DNA of 64,000 nucleotides from VFJZ01 sp046598415 (GTDB taxonomy: Bacteria; Actinomycetota; Thermoleophilia; Gaiellales; F1-60-MAGs149). The notes beneath the pieces are model-generated. The model saw only the letters and a list, made by a program, of their open reading frames with translations. It was not told where the DNA came from and did not search any database. The translations under genes were made by a program, and so were the position numbers. Numbering within the stretch: position 1 is the stretch's first letter; each line of letters opens with the position of its first letter. Of the stretch, positions 59,096 through 64,000 are shown piece after piece. Location: assembly GCA_046598415.1 (NCBI GenBank), contig JBKJIG010000044.1, positions 1 through 64,000 of the forward strand, read 5' to 3'.

Positions 59096-60340
59096 TCATC
59101 GGGTGAGGTAGTCGTAGGCCGACAGGAGATGCGTGCGCAGCACGTGCAGGTAGTCGGCGATCTCGACGTGCTCGTCGGCACCGCCCATGCCGATCGGAGG
59201 GGGCCCGTAGACGTAGGCAGGCACGCCTCTCTGACGCCAGAGTCGCGCATCGGTGCCGCCGAGCGACACGATCGGCTTCGGTCGCACGCCGGTCAGCTGC
59301 TCAACGTTGTCCTGCATGATCCCGATCATCGCGCCGTGCGGATCGCACCAGTAGCCCGCCGTGTGGTTGATCTCCTCGACCGTCGCCTCGGGGTGGCGGG
59401 CGACGATCGCCTCGACCTCGCGCATGACCGTGCCGCGCTCGATGCCGAGGGGCAGGCGGATATCGATCTCGAGCCGGCACTCGCTCGGGATCATGTTGAC
59501 CTTCAGCCCGGCCTCCATGCGTCCGACGTTGACCGTCACGTTGCCGATGATGTCGGCGGCACCGTCGCCCAGCGTGCGGTCGATCTCGACGCGCGCAGCC
59601 TCGGTCAAGGGTGTGAGCTGAGGCGAGATCGGCGCCTCGATCGCCTCCAGCGTCTCGAGCTCGGTCACGAGCAGTGCGGCGATGCGGCTGGCGCTGCCGG
59701 TGAGATGGACGTAGGCGCCGTGCGCGCCGCGCGTCTTCACCGTGACCGCGAGCCACAGTAGGCCGCGTTCGCCGAAGCGGATCGTCTCCGGGCCGGATGG
59801 CTCGCCGTTCAGGCAGCAATCGCCGAGCACCTCGTCGGCGTGATGCTCCATCAGGTAGCGCGTGCCCCACGGCCCGAACGTCTCCTCGTCCGAGACGACG
59901 GTGAGCGTGACGCGACCCTTGAGCTGATCCCGGATGCGGTGGAGGTAGAGGTACGTCCAGATCGAACAGCTGGTGCCGCACTTCATGTCGCTCGCGCCGC
60001 GGCCCCAGATCCGGTCGTCGACGACGGCGCCGCTCCACGGGTCGTGCTGCCAGGTCTCGTTGCCGACCGGGAACACGTCGGTGTGGCCGTTCAGCACGAG
60101 GTGCGGGCCACCGGCGGATCCCTCGAAGGTCGCGACGATGTTCGGCATCGTCGGCTCGGGATCGATCACCCTGTAGGCGATCCCCTCGGCATCGAGCAGC
60201 GCGCGCACGCACGCCGTCGCGGCGAGGGTGTCGCCGGGCGGGTTCGGACTCCTGGCGCGGATGAACCCGGCGAGGAACTCCACCAGTCGGTCGCGGTCGC
60301 TCTCGATCGTCTCGAGCAGCGTCGCCTTCGCGTCGGACAA
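59096..60340 (-). CDS. M20-family metallopeptidase (ArgE/DapE type)
   Basis: 414 residues. Zinc ligands: LVLNGHTDVFPVG, GRGASDMKCG, the catalytic Glu pair in VVSDEETFGPWG, and the C-terminal GGADEHVEIA. The dimerisation domain with the RGAHGAYVHL segment is in the middle, as in ArgE/DapE deacylases and carboxypeptidases. It removes an acyl or amino acid group from a small substrate. ATG at 60340. Stands alone, divergent from CsbD. Confidence 0.88.
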   Translation of the reverse strand: MSDAKATLLETIESDRDRLVEFLAGFIRARSPNPPGDTLAATACVRALLDAEGIAYRVIDPEPTMPNIVATFEGSAGGPHLVLNGHTDVFPVGNETWQHDPWSGAVVDDRIWGRGASDMKCGTSCSIWTYLYLHRIRDQLKGRVTLTVVSDEETFGPWGTRYLMEHHADEVLGDCCLNGEPSGPETIRFGERGLLWLAVTVKTRGAHGAYVHLTGSASRIAALLVTELETLEAIEAPISPQLTPLTEAARVEIDRTLGDGAADIIGNVTVNVGRMEAGLKVNMIPSECRLEIDIRLPLGIERGTVMREVEAIVARHPEATVEEINHTAGYWCDPHGAMIGIMQDNVEQLTGVRPKPIVSLGGTDARLWRQRGVPAYVYGPPPIGMGGADEHVEIADYLHVLRTHLLSAYDYLTR

Positions 60341-60481
60341 GACGGATCTCCCCCGGTCTCAGCGGCACCCGATTCCCGGATACTCCGCCGAGCGATCGTA
60401 ACGAAGCAGCGGTGTGGGATCACCCCCGGGTCTTCGTCGGCGAGGAGCCCTGTCGAACGCGCCACGCGGCCTCGCCGAGAC

Positions 60482-60506
60482 GTTTGCCTGGGTCGCTACC
60501 GGGAAG
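60482..60506 (+). promoter_or_regulatory. SigB-like promoter for the CsbD gene
   Basis: GTTT at 60482-60485 and GGGAAG at 60501-60506 with a 15-base spacer, the same spacing as the STAS promoter at 51068-51093, resemble a SigB-type promoter. A strong GAAGGAGG ribosome binding site follows at 60527-60534 before ATG 60540. CsbD is a classical SigB-controlled gene elsewhere. Confidence 0.55.
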
Positions 60507-60539
60507 TCACGAGTCCCCACCGAAGCGAAGGAGGCCCCG

Positions 60540-60704
60540 ATGGGTCTGATGGACGACGCCAAAGGCAAGGCCAAGGAAGCCCAAGGCAAGCTCACGGACG
60601 ATAAGTCGAAGGAAGCCGAGGGCAAGCTCGACCAGGCGAAGGGCGACGTGAAGGACGCGGGCAACGCCGCAGCCGACGCGGTCAGAGACGCCACCGATCG
60701 ATAG
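60540..60704 (+). CDS. CsbD-family stress protein
   Basis: 54 residues, repeated KxKEAxGK-like units: GLMDDAKGKAKEAQGKLTDD and AEGKLDQAKGDVKDAGNA. CsbD proteins are induced by general stress; their action is unclear. The GGAGG ribosome binding site and SigB-like promoter fit stress induction. Monocistronic. Confidence 0.88.
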   Translation: MGLMDDAKGKAKEAQGKLTDDKSKEAEGKLDQAKGDVKDAGNAAADAVRDATDR

Positions 60705-60792
60705 TGGCACGGCGCCTCGGAGGTGCAGTCCGCGACGACTGCTCCTCCGAGGGCGCCCATCGAGTCCGTTTCGGGGTCGCGTTTCCCCGCTC

Positions 60793-61074
60793 TCAGACTC
60801 CCGTCGCGCTCGACGATGGCGTGGTTCGTTCAGTCTCGCGGGATCGCCGGTTGCGGAGGCGTGAGCCGAAGCGGTTCAGGCCGATGCCGAGCGCCAGGAT
60901 CAGCGCGTTGAACACGAAGTAGAGAACGACGATGTCGTCGGGGTTGGCATCGTGGACGACGATCGTCTGGATCGGGAAGATGATCGCCCAGAGTCCGAGA
61001 TACAGCGCGAGGCCGCGGCGGCCTCCGAAGTATCCGAGCGGGCCGGCGATGACGATGGCTGCGATGAGCTCCAT
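60793..61074 (-). CDS. Small hypothetical membrane protein
   Basis: 93 residues from ATG 61074, which follows a GGAGGA ribosome binding site. Three hydrophobic segments: AAIVIAGPLGYFGGRRGLAL, LGLWAIIFPIQTIVV and VVLYFVFNALILALGIGLNR, then a basic charged tail. No family recognised. It lies between the CsbD gene and the two-component system. Confidence 0.68.
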   Translation of the reverse strand: MELIAAIVIAGPLGYFGGRRGLALYLGLWAIIFPIQTIVVHDANPDDIVVLYFVFNALILALGIGLNRFGSRLRNRRSRETERTTPSSSATGV

Positions 61075-61159
61075 GGGGTCCTCCTGCGTTTGGCGCTGGC
61101 ATGTCCAGTCAACCATCGCCGTGTCGCTCTGGCCTCGTCCCGAGGAGCGAACTTCGGCC

Positions 61160-62137
61160 TCATCCCTCGGAGGGACAAGCCGTCACCGCCTCGCCCGCCG
61201 GGATGCGGGCGTGAAGCCGCCAGCCGCCCGCGCCGACCGAGCCGGCGTCGAGACGTCCGCCGACCGACTCGACCCGCTCCCGCAACCCCTCGAGGCCGAG
61301 CCCCGAGCCGGCACCGGAGAGGCTGTTCGGGGCATCCCCACTCTCGTCGTGCAGCTCGATCTCGAGTGCTCCCTCCTCCACCGCCACGCGCAACCGGACA
61401 TCGGCACCGGGTGCGTGCTTCATGGCGTTCGTCAGCCCTTCCTGAACGATCCGGTAGGCGAGCTGTTCCAGCGCGGGCCGCAGGCGCACGTCCGGCAGGT
61501 CGACGGTGCGCAGCTTCAGCCCGGCGGCCTGCGCATGCGCGAGGAGGGCGTCGATCCTCGTGCCGTCCCCCTCGCTGCCGCCCGCTTCCGGCTGCAACAG
61601 ATCGACGAGGCGGCTCATCTCTGCGAGCGCCTCCTCACCGGACCGGCGGATCACGGCGCATCGTTCCGCGGCCCCGTCGTCGTCGATCGCCATTCGACCC
61701 GCTCCCGCCTGGATCACGATGACTGCCAGGTGGTGCGCGACGATGTCGTGGAGCTCGCGGGCGATCCGCGTGCGCTCGTGACGCACCAGGACGAGCGCGA
61801 GGGCTTCCTGCTCGACCTCGAGCTCGCGCTCGCGCGCTCGCAGGATGCCGAGCAGCTGCTCCTGTGAGCGAAGCACGCGGCCCGCCACCCATGGCACCGC
61901 TGTACAGAGGGCGGCCGGTACCACGCCGGCACCACCGGCGACCAGCGCGGCGAACATGGCCAGCACCGCCGCCACGCCGGCGCGCGGCTCCGCGTATCGT
62001 CCACAGGCGTAGGCGACCATCCCGACGCCGAGGGTGGTGGGCAGGTCCGGAAGGCTGAGGCCGAGGATCGCCGCCACGAGCAACGCGCCCGCCACGCCGA
62101 ACGCCGCCGCGGCGGGGATGATGGGTCGCTCAGCCAC
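61160..62137 (-). CDS. Two-component sensor histidine kinase (NarL/DesK type)
   Basis: 325 residues. N-terminal membrane segments (FGVAGALLVAAILGLSL and GVAAVLAMFAALVAGGAGVV) are followed by the HisKA_3 dimerisation motif in TRIARELHDIVAHHLAVIVI with the phospho-accepting His. The ATPase domain has QEGLTNAMKHAPGADV (N box) and GSGLGLEGLRERVESVGG (G box). It autophosphorylates and passes phosphate to the NarL-type regulator at the right edge. GTG at 62137, overlapping the upstream kinase-like gene by 8 bases. Confidence 0.9.
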   Translation of the reverse strand: MAERPIIPAAAAFGVAGALLVAAILGLSLPDLPTTLGVGMVAYACGRYAEPRAGVAAVLAMFAALVAGGAGVVPAALCTAVPWVAGRVLRSQEQLLGILRARERELEVEQEALALVLVRHERTRIARELHDIVAHHLAVIVIQAGAGRMAIDDDGAAERCAVIRRSGEEALAEMSRLVDLLQPEAGGSEGDGTRIDALLAHAQAAGLKLRTVDLPDVRLRPALEQLAYRIVQEGLTNAMKHAPGADVRLRVAVEEGALEIELHDESGDAPNSLSGAGSGLGLEGLRERVESVGGRLDAGSVGAGGWRLHARIPAGEAVTACPSEG

Positions 62138-63245
62138 TGGAGGCCGCGAGCGGTAGCTGGGCCCGCACGAGCAGACGGCCCGCTCCTTCTCGCACGGTGG
62201 TGAAGCTGCCGCCGTGCGCGGTCGCCCGTTCGCGCGCAGCCGCAAGGGCGGCGACGGCACCGCCGTGCGGCAACGAGCCATGAATCTCCAGCTCCAGCAA
62301 TGTCCCCAGGTAGCGCAATCTCACGCCGGCTGGACCGTCGCCGGCGGCGGCGAACGCATCGAGGACGAGCTGGATCGTGCGGTAGGCGGCAAGCTCGACG
62401 CCCGCCGGCAACGGCCGCCGCCGTCCTTCGATCCGCAGCTCGACCACCCCGCCGCCGACGCGCGACTGCTGCAGCAAGGTCTCGAGCTGGGCGAGGGTCG
62501 GCCGCGGTGACGCGTCGCGCCCATCGCTGCGAAGCACGCCGAGCAACTCCCGGACCTGGTTGAGCGACTCCCGCCCCTCGCTCTCGATGCGCTGGAACGC
62601 CAGCCGCGCCGCCGCGGGCGAATGCTGTGCGTCCCGCTCGCCGCGGACGGCGAGCGCGACAACCGAGCGGATCCGCTCGCGCGCTGCGACGTCCAGCTCG
62701 GACGCGAGCCGCGCCCGCTCGAGCACGACCGCAAGCTGGGCGGTTGCGTCGCGGGTGCGCTCGAGGTCTCGTGTGCGCTGCGCGAGCTCGGCAGTCAGCC
62801 GTGCCCGGGAACGCGCCAAACGGCCGGCTGCCCAGACTCCCGCGGCGAGTAGAGGCACGAAAGCCGCGCCGGTGCCGAGCAGCGGATCGGTAGCGAGCAG
62901 GAAGGTGAGCCCGGCCAGCATCGCGGCGAGGCCGGCGAGCGCGGGGGTGCGCTCGCGTCGGGCTGCAAGGCTGAACACGATCAGCAGTGCCGCCGGGATG
63001 GCGACGCCGCACCGGGTTTGATCGAAAGTCGGGATTCCGCTCACCACCAGGCCGGCCGCGATCGCGACCGACGCCGCCAGAGGACGGCCGCGACGCCAGA
63101 TCAGCGGCAGCGTCACCGCCGGGATGACGAGTGTGCCGATCACCGCCCCGGCACCGTCACCCGGCTGGAGCGTGCTCCACACGCCAGCCGCCGTCAGCGC
63201 GGCGGCAGTGGCGACATCAATCCAGATGCCGCGCTCTTGATCCAT
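62130..63245 (-). CDS. Histidine-kinase-like protein lacking the phospho-accepting His
   Basis: 371 residues. Several hydrophobic helices precede a coiled-coil region (RARLTAELAQRTRDLERTRD) and a degenerate HisKA_3 box: RARLASELDVAARERIRSVV, where the usual RELHD reads SELDV with no His. The ATPase-like domain is also weak (YRTIQLVLDAFAAAGDGP in place of the N box). It probably forms a heterodimer with the neighbouring active kinase, or is a pseudo-kinase modulator. It overlaps that kinase by 8 bases. ATG at 63245. Confidence 0.78.
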   Translation of the reverse strand: MDQERGIWIDVATAAALTAAGVWSTLQPGDGAGAVIGTLVIPAVTLPLIWRRGRPLAASVAIAAGLVVSGIPTFDQTRCGVAIPAALLIVFSLAARRERTPALAGLAAMLAGLTFLLATDPLLGTGAAFVPLLAAGVWAAGRLARSRARLTAELAQRTRDLERTRDATAQLAVVLERARLASELDVAARERIRSVVALAVRGERDAQHSPAAARLAFQRIESEGRESLNQVRELLGVLRSDGRDASPRPTLAQLETLLQQSRVGGGVVELRIEGRRRPLPAGVELAAYRTIQLVLDAFAAAGDGPAGVRLRYLGTLLELEIHGSLPHGGAVAALAAARERATAHGGSFTTVREGAGRLLVRAQLPLAASSG

Positions 63246-63352
63246 CGACGCGATGATATCCCGGTGCCGGGGCAGCTACCTCGTCCTGCGGGGCGAACCG
63301 CGGGTCCTCCCTGCGGATGAGGGGAAGGGTCACGGTCACTACGATCTCATCC

Positions 63353-64000
63353 ATGAATGCGGTCGATAGGAGCCCGGTTGAGCCCGTCTCGGTACTGATC
63401 GCGGACGATCAGGGCCTGGTTCGCGCTGGCTTTCGGCCGATTCTCGACGGACAGCCCGGCATTTCGGTCGTCGCGGAAGCCAAGGACGGCAACGATGCGG
63501 TCGGCCTCGCCCGCAGGTGGCGTCCCCGGGTCGTGCTGATGGACATCCAGATGCCCGGCCTCGACGGAATCGCCGCGACGCGCCGCATCCTCGCCGAGGC
63601 CGGTGACCAGACCGCGGTGCTGATGCTCACCACCTTCGACTTGAACGACTACGTCTACGCCGCGTTGCGCGCAGGTGCCAGCGGCTTTCTTCTCAAGGAC
63701 GTGCCGCCGGAGGACCTGATCGCGGCCGTACGCATCGTGGCCGAGGGGGACGCGTTGATCGCCCCGGCGGTCACGAAGCGCCTGATCGAGAGCTTCGTCC
63801 GCACGGCGCCGCCGGACTCGACCGCCGCCGAGCTCCAGGCCCTCACCCCGCGCGAAGTCGAGGTGCTGACGCTCATCGCACGCGGGCTCTCCAACGCCGA
63901 GATCGCCGATGACCTCGTGGTCAGCAAGGCAACCGTCAAGACGCACGTCAAGCACGTGCTCGCGAAGCTCGGCGTGCGCGATCGCGTCCAGGCGGTGGTC
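63353..64000 (+). CDS. NarL/LuxR-family response regulator (3' end outside window)
   Basis: About 216 residues are visible. Receiver domain: VLIADDQGLVRAGFRPIL (acidic pair), VVLMDIQMPGLDGIAAT with the phospho-accepting Asp, and SGFLLKDVPPEDLI with the conserved Lys. The LuxR helix-turn-helix is at LTPREVEVLTLIARGLSNAE, then LVVSKATVKTHVKHVLAKLG. The partner is the kinase pair transcribed divergently at 61160-63245. ATG at 63353; the last few residues lie beyond the window. Confidence 0.92.
   Translation, partial: MNAVDRSPVEPVSVLIADDQGLVRAGFRPILDGQPGISVVAEAKDGNDAVGLARRWRPRVVLMDIQMPGLDGIAATRRILAEAGDQTAVLMLTTFDLNDYVYAALRAGASGFLLKDVPPEDLIAAVRIVAEGDALIAPAVTKRLIESFVRTAPPDSTAAELQALTPREVEVLTLIARGLSNAEIADDLVVSKATVKTHVKHVLAKLGVRDRVQAVV

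Noticed and set aside
1..64000. CRISPR arrays, tRNA or rRNA genes, insertion sequences
   Set aside because: No direct-repeat arrays, no cloverleaf-like or rRNA sequence, and no transposase motifs were seen on either strand.

Overview
The window is very GC-rich, gene-dense DNA, with strong third-position GC, GTG/TTG starts, and many adjacent genes overlapping by 4 bases. An LLM-class (F420-type) oxidoreductase, two ECF sigma factor plus membrane anti-sigma-like pairs, SigB/SigF-type promoter motifs and DUF3618/CsbD stress proteins all point to a soil or freshwater actinobacterium. A Thermoleophilia-like lineage is my guess, not something the sequence proves. No rRNA, tRNA, CRISPR array, transposase or phage structural gene was seen.

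Layout. 0-2.5 kb: kinase-like fragment, YigZ/IMPACT protein and an RNB exoribonuclease. 2.6-6.6 kb: a polyol/sugar locus (FGGY kinase, GntR repressor, zinc dehydrogenase) divergent from a TIM-barrel protein, with a perfect palindromic operator between them. 7.2-11.6 kb: LutABC lactate utilisation genes behind an amino-acid-type permease. 12-17.4 kb: two aminotransferases, a nitrilase-family amidase, a formamidase and an EamA exporter. 17.4-28.5 kb: mixed genes including a secreted metalloprotease, a lactone oxidase, a 5-oxoprolinase locus with a truncated pxpA, a VKOR/DsbA oxidative folding pair (DsbA frameshifted), a GSA-type aminotransferase, an ECF sigma/anti-sigma pair and an SDR. 28.6-34.2 kb: nitrogen scavenging (nitrilase, acetamidase remnant, NCS1 permease, two amidases). 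34.8-41.6 kb: MMPL exporter, luciferase-like oxidoreductase, small hypothetical proteins, a frameshifted hydrolase, carbonic anhydrase and ArfB.

41.6-50.0 kb is the most unusual region. It is a relative of the poorly understood E. coli yhf cluster: YhfS aminotransferase, YhfX racemase-like enzyme, YhfU and YhfT, with a PRD protein (YhfY), a PHP protein carrying a decayed DNA polymerase X palm, a GntR regulator and an HPr-Enzyme I fusion. Both PRD histidines are kept and no sugar-specific EII is visible. This suggests a PTS phosphorelay that controls, or possibly energises, the yhf module.

50.4-64 kb: stress and signalling genes. These are a STAS protein with a SigB-type promoter, an HD-GYP phosphodiesterase, a second ECF sigma/anti-sigma pair, hydrolase, glutaredoxin-like and flavoprotein genes, a DUF3618/holin-like envelope operon, an M20 peptidase, CsbD, and a two-component system whose second kinase lacks the phospho-accepting histidine.

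Two themes cut across the window. A 13-bp palindrome, often in inverted pairs, recurs in intergenic gaps at 19.7, 34.4, 38.9 and 50.2 kb. Several genes are split by single-base length changes (RNB nuclease, DsbA, alpha/beta hydrolase, YhfY), which could be real decay or sequencing indels.
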